Shown in pieces: positions 15,040-21,100 of a stretch of 21,100 nt of DNA; within the stretch, counting starts at the first letter, position 1; every line of letters begins with the position of its first letter. The notes beneath the pieces were generated by a model. It worked only from the letters and a program-made list of their open reading frames with translations, was not told the DNA's origin and ran no database searches. The stretch lies in assembly GCA_015232865.1 (NCBI GenBank), contig JADFYU010000040.1, positions 1-21,100 on the forward strand, written 5' to 3'. A program made the position numbers and the translations under genes. This DNA is from Magnetococcales bacterium (GTDB lineage: Bacteria > Pseudomonadota > Magnetococcia > Magnetococcales > UBA8363).

Positions 15040-16386
15040 TCAAGGGAGCATTAAGATCAGCTCTTTGAAGGGGGGGGCCAGCAAATAATAGTTGATGCCC
15101 AGTGAGGTGATCAGTCCGAAAAACAAAAGCGCCATGATGATTCGAGACAGAGTCGTGGTGCGTCCGGCATTGGTGGATAAAATTTCTGAAAAATCCATCA
15201 TTTCACGGCGAAGATAGACGTTTTCGATGGCCAACTCCAAATGGTGCGCCACCTTTTCCAGAAGCAGGCGATCGGACTCGACAAAATATTGTTGGTTTTT
15301 CTTGTTGACCAGTTGAATGACGCCGGTGGTGCGATCTCCCATAACGCTGTTGATGGGAACCAGCAGAGAGTTTTTGATGACAAATCTGGATTCGGTTTGT
15401 CCTGAATCCGGGTCGGACATCAATAGGTCCAGATTTTCCAAAACCGTATACTCGCCCGTCGAGATAACCTGATTCACCTGCTCCCACATCTGACACTCTT
15501 CAATCCGTTTTTTGCTCAGATCGGTTCCAGACATCAGCCAGGCGTCCTCCTGACCGGGATTGCTGAGAAAAATATTGCACTGTTCACAGTTGGCGGCCTC
15601 TGGAAGAAGGCGGGCAAACAGATCCACCAGCTCCCGGTTGCCCCGTGTGCTCCAGGAGCGGTTCATGATCCGCTGTTTTAGTCTGAGTTGGTCGTGAATG
15701 TGGTAGAGATCTTTTTTCGGCATCTCTTTGACCCGGTTCATACCCAGGAGGTCACTCTGTTCGGATTCATCTCTGATTCGCATGGGCGGGCCGCCCAGTC
15801 GGTTTCGGACGTAGACATTCATGCCGCTCTGGTGAAAATAGAGAGCCAGAGCGCTGTAGAAATCAGACTCCTCCGTCACCTTTTGCAAGGTTAGGTTGGC
15901 ATCGACATGGTGCGTGCCGGATTCCGACCGTCTTTTGCGAAGCTTGAACAGCTCTTTTGGTGGCAGCAGAATAAACTCGAAAACCAATTTTTTCCTGAAG
16001 TTTCCAGAGAGCAGTGTCCCTTTTGGTGGAGGCAGGCGCACCCGCATGAAATCGATCTCCAAATAGCTGGAGTCGTCCAGGTTATCGACATCATAAACCG
16101 GAACCGCCTTTTCATAACCCAGAAAAGGAACGCCCAAATGAAGCTCCCGTGGTCGATGGGTCATAACCGGAGATTTCCACCAATCTTCGGCAGAGGTGTC
16201 CACATAGCCCTCTTCCGGCCAGCCATTGATGGCTTTGAGAATGGTGGTCTTTCCAGAACCGGGCGGGCCGGTGATAATCAGCTGTTGAGGGGAAAGATCA
16301 CGGGGAAACAAAACTCCGTTTTCCTCGGTCGTCTCTTTAACCTCTTCCAGCACCAACTTCACTTCTTCCAACACCAACTTGTTCAT
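15040..16386 (-). CDS. P-loop NTPase / GAF / membrane-anchor protein upstream of sbcDC
   Basis: A 448-residue protein I do not recognise as a named family. Residues 40-48 are a Walker A loop, GPPGSGKTT. The following region (about 60-200) has conserved-looking features (DWWKSP, RPRELHLGVPFLGYE, GTHHVD, GMNVYVRN) and might be a kinase-like or other P-loop domain; no clear Walker B is visible. Residues about 245-395 look like a GAF sensor domain, with LLVPINS and GVIQLVNK. A single hydrophobic segment (about 414-436) near the C-terminus should anchor it in the membrane with the rest in the cytoplasm. Residues 4-17 are a tandem repeat of LVLEEVK. The ATG follows GAGGG by about seven bases. It is first in an apparent operon with sbcD and sbcC, 40 bases apart. 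A sensor role linked to DNA repair is speculation. Confidence 0.8.
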   Translation of the reverse strand: MNKLVLEEVKLVLEEVKETTEENGVLFPRDLSPQQLIITGPPGSGKTTILKAINGWPEEGYVDTSAEDWWKSPVMTHRPRELHLGVPFLGYEKAVPVYDVDNLDDSSYLEIDFMRVRLPPPKGTLLSGNFRKKLVFEFILLPPKELFKLRKRRSESGTHHVDANLTLQKVTEESDFYSALALYFHQSGMNVYVRNRLGGPPMRIRDESEQSDLLGMNRVKEMPKKDLYHIHDQLRLKQRIMNRSWSTRGNRELVDLFARLLPEAANCEQCNIFLSNPGQEDAWLMSGTDLSKKRIEECQMWEQVNQVISTGEYTVLENLDLLMSDPDSGQTESRFVIKNSLLVPINSVMGDRTTGVIQLVNKKNQQYFVESDRLLLEKVAHHLELAIENVYLRREMMDFSEILSTNAGRTTTLSRIIMALLFFGLITSLGINYYLLAPPFKELILMLP

Positions 16387-16830
16387 GGTTGTCCCTCTGT
16401 TGAGATAAAAGCCGGATTCGGTTTTTTAATCATTGGAATGTTGTTTGGTCAAAGAGCGGCGTAATAGTCGATCGATTACAACTGGAAAAAGTGCCTTCAT
16501 GAATCAAATCTTTAACCCGGATCTGGCTGTTGTTCGCAGGAAATCGGTGTAACATATTGATTAATCATATAAACTGTAAAATAACTCAATCCACCCATTA
16601 TATATTCATTGTCGAAAAGATTCAAATGATGTGTCATCAATCGCCTCGTTCAGTCTCCAGGTCGTGGTTACTGCTTTGTAAAAAAAGATTTGTCTGCTAT
16701 AACAAAGCAGAGGCTTTTCGTCTGCAAGAGCGGCTGTCTGGCTTTGTCAGTCCGGTATCTTGTCAGACTCCCTGGACTCGGAATGGTCGGCGGGAACCGA
16801 CCGAAAATAGGATGATCTCAGGAGAACAAG
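16387..16830. other. divergent intergenic region with inverted repeats
   Basis: No gene is convincing here. This divergent gap must hold promoters for both the sbcDC-containing operon and the Nif3-like gene. Visible dyads are the palindrome TGATTAATCA (16558-16567), CTGCTTTGT with ACAAAGCAG (16671-16679 and 16702-16710, 22-base loop), and GGTCGG with CCGACC (16785-16802), the last only about 17 bases before the Nif3 ribosome site. None has a following T tract. Their role, if any, is unknown. Confidence 0.45.
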
Positions 16831-17592
16831 GTGTCTACATCCATTCAGATTTTGGAGCTGTATCTCGATGAGCTGCTCAATGCTGCGCGGTTTTCGGATT
16901 ATTGTCCCAATGGAATGCAGGTTTTAGGTCGAAAACAGATCAAACGGGTCATGACCGGCGTTTCCGGCTCTCAAGAGTTGATCAAGGCGGCCGTTAGCTG
17001 GCAGGCGGATCTGATCTTGGTTCATCATGGGATTCTTTGGGATAAAGATCCTCGGGTGGTTCGGGGCAGTTATAAAAAACGGCTGCAATTGCTTCTGACA
17101 TACGATCTCAATCTGATGGCCTACCATCTGCCTCTGGATGCCCATCCAAAATTGGGCAACAACGCCCAGATCCTGGAAAAGTTACAGTTGATCCAAGATC
17201 AACCCTTCGGTCTTTATCGGGGGCACCCTCTTTCGTTTGTCGGTCGAGCCGAACAGCCGATCTTGATAAATGATTTTTTCAAGCGGGTGACAAAATGCTT
17301 TGGCGGAAAGCCGCTCATCCTTCCTTTCGGGCCAAAAAAAATCCAAAGGGTGGCCGTGTGCAGCGGCGGTGCCCCGGAATTGATTCGAGAGGCTCGGGAA
17401 TGCGGGGCCGATCTGTTTTTGACTGGTGAGGCCTCGGAGTTCGTCTATCATTATGCCAAAGAGGAAAAAATAAATTTTATCGCCGCCGGACATCATCGAA
17501 CCGAAACATTGGGGGTGCAGGCCGTGGGGCAGGTGCTCCAGGAAACGTTTGGTTTGACCCATCGTTTTTATAATATTCCCAACCCCATTTGA
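16831..17592 (+). CDS. ybgI: Nif3/YbgI-family dinuclear metal centre protein
   Basis: A 253-residue member of the Nif3-like family (also labelled GTP cyclohydrolase I type 2), which forms hexameric rings with two metal ions per subunit. The biochemical role is not settled. Probable metal ligands are all present: His65 and His66 (VHHG), His99 and Asp103 (HLPLDAH), and near the end His221 and Glu225 (GHHRTE). It resembles E. coli YbgI along its length, including SDYCPNGMQV and LGNNAQ. The start is GTG, preceded by a good AGGAGA at about eight bases; no better ATG is available. It is divergent from the sbcDC-containing operon and convergent with the coiled-coil gene. A weak 7 bp inverted repeat (AGCCTCC at 17596-17602 with GGAGGCT at 17641-17647) lies beyond its stop. 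Confidence 0.9.
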   Translation: MSTSIQILELYLDELLNAARFSDYCPNGMQVLGRKQIKRVMTGVSGSQELIKAAVSWQADLILVHHGILWDKDPRVVRGSYKKRLQLLLTYDLNLMAYHLPLDAHPKLGNNAQILEKLQLIQDQPFGLYRGHPLSFVGRAEQPILINDFFKRVTKCFGGKPLILPFGPKKIQRVAVCSGGAPELIREARECGADLFLTGEASEFVYHYAKEEKINFIAAGHHRTETLGVQAVGQVLQETFGLTHRFYNIPNPI

Positions 17593-17664
17593 TCGAGCCT
17601 CCACGATCCAGCGGACTTGAACGGTTGGAATAACGGACACGGAGGCTTGGGCTGCAGAAAAAAA

Positions 17665-17934
17665 TCAACCTTCCGGTTTTTCACCCTTGTCATACCCGAC
17701 CCACCTTCCCAAAGTGGCGATGCGATTGGAGAGGCTGCGCAGCTCTTTGGGCACCATCTCCTCCAAGAGTCGGAATCGGGTTTCCAAAATAGCCACCTTC
17801 TCTTCCAGCATCTCTATTTTTTCTTGCATCTCCCTGGCATTGTCCAAAGTGTTGGGCATGTTCTGCTCCTCAGAATAAAAAGGCTGTTTATCTTTTCGGC
17901 TTTTTTTCTTCTTCGGATCAAGTGAATCATTCAT
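17665..17934 (-). CDS. small coiled-coil protein of unknown function
   Basis: An 89-residue protein that I do not recognise. The N-terminus is basic (PKKKKSRKDK), followed by a strong heptad pattern (about residues 26-74) rich in Glu, Leu and Met, typical of a coiled coil, and a short tail. There is no signal peptide or membrane segment, so it is probably cytoplasmic and oligomeric. The ATG at 17934 is preferred; an upstream in-frame GTG at 17946 would add four residues, and the GAAGAG sequence lies about 11 bases before the ATG. It converges on the Nif3-like gene, with 72 bases between their stop codons. The regular amphipathic pattern argues that it is real, but the function is open. Confidence 0.6.
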   Translation of the reverse strand: MNDSLDPKKKKSRKDKQPFYSEEQNMPNTLDNAREMQEKIEMLEEKVAILETRFRLLEEMVPKELRSLSNRIATLGRWVGYDKGEKPEG

Positions 17935-17946
17935 TATTCGGATCAC

Positions 17947-18349
17947 TCTTCATGGTTGATTGGACCGGATCCCATCCCCATCTCCACCACCAAGCGAGGT
18001 GACGGGATCTGGGGGGAATGGTGTCAGGTGGTGCTCTGTTGGATGTAACGGCCATCAAAATCATCCGCCTGTTCGGACAGTTTGCCATTGCCAAGAGAAT
18101 TTAGCAAAACCGTACGACAATTAAATATATTTTCCGACCAAACAGAGAATGATACATCCTGCTTAAAAAAATAATCCTTGAGTTTGACCGTTGACCATTT
18201 CAACCAACGGCCAAACCCAAATATAAACGGTAGTTTACCTGAAAGTTACGTTTATGAAATAGTATTTAAAATTTTTCTGAACGGGCCAGTCAAAAAAAAG
18301 AAGGTAACAGTCGAATTTGTTTGCATTTTAAAAAATAATGTTCTATTTT
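17947..18349. other. AT-rich gene-free stretch with dyads
   Basis: No gene is seen. GTTTG-A-CCGTTG (18182-18193) pairs with CAACGG-C-CAAAC (18205-18216) around an 11-base loop. The single A-C mismatch becomes a U-G pair on the minus strand, where a T7 tract (18165-18171) follows 10 bases later, so it may be a distant terminator for lysR. ATAAACG and CGTTTAT (18223-18255) form a second inverted repeat. The promoter of the coiled-coil gene must lie in the left part. Confidence 0.45.
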
Positions 18350-18499
18350 GATGTCCAAGTTGTTAACCAAAGGTTAACAACACTGTGCAAACAGTATGAC
18401 GAAAGAGCGCAAGCTTGGACGTCTTGGGTTGATGAGAATTGAGCCTCCCCCCCCCCTCTGTGCTTGGTTTTCGTCAACCCAAATTTCTCTTTTTTTTTT
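18350..18499 (+). ncRNA. candidate structured small RNA
   Basis: On the plus strand this folds compactly. A closing stem GATGTCCAAG/CTTGGACGTC (18350-18359 with 18414-18423) has ten pairs including one U-G. Inside it are a 9 bp hairpin (18360-18368 with 18372-18380, AAA loop) and ACTGT-GCAA-ACAGT (18382-18395), a 5 bp stem capped by a GNRA tetraloop. A second domain, TTGGGTTGATGA with TCGTCAACCCAA (18424-18435 and 18471-18482, one U-G), is followed after seven bases by T10. Both wobble pairs are valid only in plus-strand RNA. Promoter candidates are weak (AATAAT at 18334-18339, or TTGCAT/TATTTT 17 bases apart at 18321-18349). Its 3' end would meet the end of lysR. Confidence 0.45.
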
Positions 18500-18518
18500 C
18501 TGTCCACGCCCCCTTTTT

Positions 18519-19439
18519 TTACAACACCTTGGTTGCCAGCTGTTTGATCTGTTCTCTAAGCCAGATGTCCGGCAGGCTGGTATCTGTACGTTTGTGCCAA
18601 CTCATGGCGATTTCCAACGGTTCTGTTTCAAAGGGAAGGGGGTGGATATTCAGCGGAAAGTGGGATTGAAAAAGCAGCGCCTCCTTTCTGGGTAGGACCG
18701 TCAAAAGATCGCTCCGACTGATCAACTGGGGAATGGCGTTCGAAGCGGAAAGGGTGGTGACAATCTTACGGGATTTTCCTATTTTTTCAAGACTTTCATC
18801 CACTGGATTTCGATCCATCCCCTGAGGATAGTATTGAACGTGGCGGGCATTGATGAACTTTTCCAAGGTTAAAGTCGAGGAAGAGTTGGTCAACGGATTG
18901 CCCCGACGGCTCAGGCAGACAAAATCCATTTTGAAAAGATGATGACGCTGTATTTTCTTCGGTGGCATCCAGTTGAACCAACTGATTACCAGGTCTGCTT
19001 CACCTCGATCAAGCAAACTGGTCTGCCTGTTCTCACTGCAATTAAGAACCGTGATTGATATGTTTGGCGCTTGTGCGGAGAGAATCGACAAGAGCGGATG
19101 CAAAACGGTGGAGGTCAGACATTCGACTATGGCGATTCGAAACAGATGGGTTGAGTTTTCCGGGATAAAATCTCTGTTGTTCAGAAGTTCACCAACATGA
19201 TAGAGCGCTTTGGTGATGGGAATGGACAGCTCCATGGCACGAGGCGTCGGTTCCATTTGCGCCCCTTTTTTGATGAAAAGAGGGTTATCAAAGGTATCTC
19301 GCAATCGCCGCAATGTGTTGCTCATGGCCGCCTGGGTTATTCCTAGAACCTGCCCGGAGCGGGTCACGCTTCGTTCGGTCATCAGCGTATCAAATGCTAC
19401 CAATAGATTGAGATCTAACTGACTTTTCGTTTTACGCAT
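18519..19439 (-). CDS. LysR-family transcriptional regulator
   Basis: A 306-residue DNA-binding regulator. Residues about 8-66 form the winged helix-turn-helix, with the family pattern LLVAFDTLMTERSVTRSGQVLGITQAAMSNTLRRLRD, followed by the FDNPLF and PTPRAMEL linker segment. It resembles the NodD/NahR/SyrM-like branch. Residues about 90-300 are the effector-binding domain, so a small-molecule coinducer is expected but cannot be named. The ATG at 19439 has GAAAGA upstream. LysR genes often sit divergently from their target; here no credible plus-strand gene lies upstream, so the target is probably elsewhere or is lysR itself. Two dyads (19470-19495 and 19509-19521) lie just upstream. A run of T7 overlaps its stop region. 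Confidence 0.93.
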   Translation of the reverse strand: MRKTKSQLDLNLLVAFDTLMTERSVTRSGQVLGITQAAMSNTLRRLRDTFDNPLFIKKGAQMEPTPRAMELSIPITKALYHVGELLNNRDFIPENSTHLFRIAIVECLTSTVLHPLLSILSAQAPNISITVLNCSENRQTSLLDRGEADLVISWFNWMPPKKIQRHHLFKMDFVCLSRRGNPLTNSSSTLTLEKFINARHVQYYPQGMDRNPVDESLEKIGKSRKIVTTLSASNAIPQLISRSDLLTVLPRKEALLFQSHFPLNIHPLPFETEPLEIAMSWHKRTDTSLPDIWLREQIKQLATKVL

Positions 19440-19469
19440 CGTATTCTTTCAATCTGCCTTCTGATCTAT

Positions 19470-19521
19470 GTGACATAATATTTTTAGTTTGTCACTGATC
19501 GTAACAAATATCGGACCGATA
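19470..19521 (-). promoter_or_regulatory. dyad sites upstream of lysR
   Basis: GTGACA and TGTCAC (19470-19475 and 19490-19495) are a perfect inverted pair around 14 AT-rich bases. TATCGG-A-CCGATA (19509-19521) is a perfect 6+1+6 dyad. Both lie 30-80 bases upstream of the lysR start, where LysR proteins normally bind for autoregulation. Binding is inferred from position and symmetry only. Confidence 0.4.
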
Positions 19522-19639
19522 GAATAGATAAAAATTAACCAACACTCATTTGTTTAAGTTGTCATGAAAAACAGGCATAATGAACGCAACAATAATGTGT
19601 ATAATGTTGAAAAAACACTTGAATTGTGTGAAAACATAA

Positions 19640-19657
19640 CCAACTGCCGAATCTGGG
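19640..19657. repeat. fragment D, solo end of the long-palindrome element
   Basis: CCAACTGCCGAATCT (19640-19654) is identical over 15 bases to the right terminus of element B (9481-9495). The sequence on either side does not align with A or B, so it is either a solo end, a chance match or a functional site shared with the elements. It lies between lysR and the lipoprotein gene. Confidence 0.4.
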
Positions 19658-19678
19658 ATAATAATCCTGTAAAGCAGA

Positions 19679-20302
19679 TTAAAAAGGCCAGAGGCTCCAA
19701 CTGTTTTCAAATCGATTGCGACAGCGGGTCAGTTGAGTATGGTAGCGGGAGGCGTTGTTCTTGACTTTTTTGGCCACCTGGAGGAGCCATTTTTTTTTCA
19801 AATAACTTTTGCGTTTATAGCCGCCATGTCCTTCGTGGTAGGCCAGATATTGCCCTTCGGCATCCCAGCGGGAGATCCCCAGGGTTTTATGGCTGATATC
19901 GGTATACCAGCCGATAAAATCCACCGCATCGCCAAAGTCATCCCGGTCGGCACCATGGTTCCCTGTTTTGTTTTTGTACCACTCCCAGGTTCCATCCAGA
20001 ACCTGGGCATAACCAAAAGCCGTCGAAGAGCGGGGGCCGGGAATAAACCAGAAAAGCCGGGTTCTGGGGGCTTTGGCATCATGTTTGAATTTGGACTCCT
20101 GATGGATGATGGCGAGCTGGACATGGATGGGCAGTTTCCACTTTTTTTCAACCCGGCGCATCTCGTCATACCAACTGCTTTTTTCATCAAAAATAGCGCA
20201 GGCGTCATTGATATCATGAGGACGTGAAGCACATCCGCTAACCATCAAGAGGAGGAGTGTCCAGACTATCCATTTGTTATCGGGATAAAATTTTTTACTC
20301 AT
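19679..20302 (-). CDS. lipoprotein lytic transglycosylase (SLT domain)
   Basis: A 207-residue lipoprotein that should cleave peptidoglycan glycan strands in the periplasm. The N-terminus has a basic start, a hydrophobic run and the lipobox VSGC, with lipidation at Cys24. Asp is not at the +2 position (Ala-Ser follow), so outer-membrane sorting is likely. The transglycosylase core has the catalytic glutamate at Glu69 in IIHQES, then TAFGYAQVLDGTW (about 94-106), the equivalent of the family's GLMQ-type segment, and YLAYHEGHGGY later. It matches a known group of small SLT lipoproteins, from memory. The ATG at 20302 is preferred, with GGAGAGAAG just upstream, over a TTG at 20344 that would put 14 extra residues before the signal. 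It lies upstream of lysR on the same strand, 239 bases apart. Confidence 0.85.
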   Translation of the reverse strand: MSKKFYPDNKWIVWTLLLLMVSGCASRPHDINDACAIFDEKSSWYDEMRRVEKKWKLPIHVQLAIIHQESKFKHDAKAPRTRLFWFIPGPRSSTAFGYAQVLDGTWEWYKNKTGNHGADRDDFGDAVDFIGWYTDISHKTLGISRWDAEGQYLAYHEGHGGYKRKSYLKKKWLLQVAKKVKNNASRYHTQLTRCRNRFENSWSLWPF

Positions 20303-20386
20303 CCGGCTTCTCTCCGACACATTTTGGCAATCGATGTTTTCCAACTTACCATAACCAAATCAGCGGGGAAATGCAGACCATAAAAA

Positions 20387-20420
20387 AAGGGTGGATTTGT
20401 CAAAAAACAAAGCCACCCTT
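20387..20420 (-). terminator. distal terminator of the PhoU-like gene
   Basis: AAGGGTGG (20387-20394) pairs with CCACCCTT (20413-20420), with a further TTTGT/ACAAA pairing inside. Read on the minus strand it is followed by a T7 tract, as in an intrinsic terminator. It is the second of two hairpins after the gene. Confidence 0.7.
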
Positions 20421-20434
20421 AAAATAAAAAGCTT

Positions 20435-20463
20435 TATTTGGCACTCTTGAAGAGTGCCAAATA
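20435..20463 (-). terminator. proximal perfect hairpin after the PhoU-like gene
   Basis: TATTTGGCACTCT and AGAGTGCCAAATA form a perfect 13 bp stem with a 3-base loop, starting 9 bases after the stop codon. On the minus strand AAGCTTTTTATTTT follows, so termination is plausible. It may instead be a protective 3' hairpin ahead of the distal terminator. Confidence 0.6.
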
Positions 20464-20471
20464 GTCCAAAC

Positions 20472-21098
20472 CTACGCGCCGGCTTTGGCTGCGGCCATCA
20501 TCGCCTCTTTGCTCCGAGCGACCACTTTGGCCACGCGTTTGGTGTGATAGTAGATCCGCTTCAGGTTTTCACGGACGTCTGTTTGCAATGTGTAGGCGGT
20601 CAGGTCAACCATCGGTGCGGCACCGTCTCCTTGCAGAGCATCCATCTGTTTGGTCTTGCAGGCGTCGTCCATGTCGCTGATCTCATCCTTCATGGCCATG
20701 ACAGCCAGCGCCGTCTCTTCATCATCGGTAATGAAGGCGGTGGAGGAGGCTTTGAAAGCGGCAGAAATCTTGGCATGATAGGCCGTCAACGTTTTCAGCG
20801 CGTCATCGGTGAGCAAAATTTTGTTTTTTGCGCATACCTCTGCCAAGTGAGACATGTTGTTTTCGATGATGTCGCCAATGTTCTCCATTTCACTGGTTGC
20901 GGTGATGGTGGCCATCACTTCGTCTGCAACAGCGGCAGGCAGATTGGCACTGCCAATTTTGGAGAGATAGCTGGTGACGGCTTGGTGAATCTCATCCACT
21001 CGGTCGTCCATCTTGGCCAGTTCTTTCATTTTTTCCAGATCACCCTTGAAAACCGCATCCGGGATTCCCTCAAGCATTTTTTCCAAGACATCGGACAT
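20472..21098 (-). CDS. PhoU-like domain protein, probably C-terminal part of a Na/Pi cotransporter (5' end outside window)
   Basis: 208 residues of an all-helical protein with a PhoU-like pattern: KMDDRVDEIHQAVTSYLSKIG (about 28-48, Asp-rich helix) and TSEMENIGDIIENNMSHLAEV (about 68-88), the family's metal-binding E/D-x3-D type of helix seen as NDLERIGD in relatives, then a second three-helix half ending in KRVAKVVARSKEA. This matches the C-terminal cytoplasmic domain that follows the membrane part of NptA/YjbB-type sodium/phosphate cotransporters. The frame begins with ATG two bases from the window edge, so it may equally be an internal Met of a longer gene. That is the more likely reading, because the domain seems to begin mid-helix. 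There are two terminator-like hairpins downstream. Free-standing PhoU-like protein is the alternative. Confidence 0.7.
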   Translation of the reverse strand: MSDVLEKMLEGIPDAVFKGDLEKMKELAKMDDRVDEIHQAVTSYLSKIGSANLPAAVADEVMATITATSEMENIGDIIENNMSHLAEVCAKNKILLTDDALKTLTAYHAKISAAFKASSTAFITDDEETALAVMAMKDEISDMDDACKTKQMDALQGDGAAPMVDLTAYTLQTDVRENLKRIYYHTKRVAKVVARSKEAMMAAAKAGA

Positions 21099-21100
21099 GA

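Noticed and set aside
16530..16871. Plus-strand frame overlapping the start of the Nif3-like gene
   Set aside because: No ribosome site or domain. It overlaps a well-supported gene with a good Shine-Dalgarno sequence in another frame.
18396..18695. Plus-strand frame of 99 codons at the 3' end of lysR
   Set aside because: It runs through C10 and T10 tracts and then antisense to lysR, with no ribosome site or similarity.
19564..19764. Plus-strand frame of 66 codons divergent from lysR
   Set aside because: It overlaps the end of the lipoprotein gene, has no ribosome site and a random composition, so it is not accepted as the LysR target gene.

Overview
This 21.1 kb window reads as chromosome from a Gram-negative bacterium. 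The support is a signal-peptide outer-membrane porin, a lipobox lytic transglycosylase and an inner-membrane phospholipid enzyme. The CDP-alcohol phosphotransferase carries the DG-x2-AKR form of its motif and looks most like alphaproteobacterial homologues. A deep-branching alphaproteobacterium (for example a magnetotactic coccus relative) is a guess only. No phage, plasmid or insertion-sequence genes, CRISPR arrays, tRNAs or rRNAs were found.

Left part (1-6.1 kb): a Dda/RecD-type DNA helicase, a roughly 730 bp gap, a probably highly expressed porin with its own promoter and strong terminator, then a PgsA-like phosphotransferase. Converging on the latter is a TPR-sulfotransferase. Upstream of it on the same strand (6.4-8.9 kb) is an unusual three-module protein: fatty-acyl-AMP ligase, SGNH-type esterase/transferase and acyl carrier protein in one chain. 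Together these two look like a small acyl/sulfo decoration locus.

Middle (8.9-16.4 kb): a 629 bp gene-free stretch holds two related long imperfect palindromes of about 170 bp in tandem. Solo fragments of the same element lie near 6.3 kb and 19.6 kb. Then come a YqaA-type DedA-family membrane protein and, converging on it with abutting stop codons, a minus-strand cluster of an unrecognised P-loop/GAF/membrane-anchor protein, SbcD and SbcC. SbcD and SbcC overlap by 4 bp. SbcCD is the nuclease that opens DNA hairpins and long palindromes, which is notable beside a long-palindrome family.

Right part (16.8-21.1 kb): a Nif3/YbgI dinuclear-metal protein, a small coiled-coil protein, a LysR regulator, a lytic-transglycosylase lipoprotein and the C-terminal part of a PhoU-like (Na/Pi-cotransporter-type) protein cut by the window edge. 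Between the coiled-coil gene and lysR is a 572 bp AT-rich gap with nested dyads. On the plus strand it can fold as a closed multi-hairpin RNA ending in a hairpin and T10 tract, so it is a candidate small RNA.

The most interesting items are the palindrome family with a strand-biased wobble pattern, the candidate structured RNA near 18.4 kb, the acyl-ligase/SGNH/ACP fusion, and the P-loop/GAF protein upstream of sbcDC. All functions are inferred from motifs read by eye; no database search was possible.
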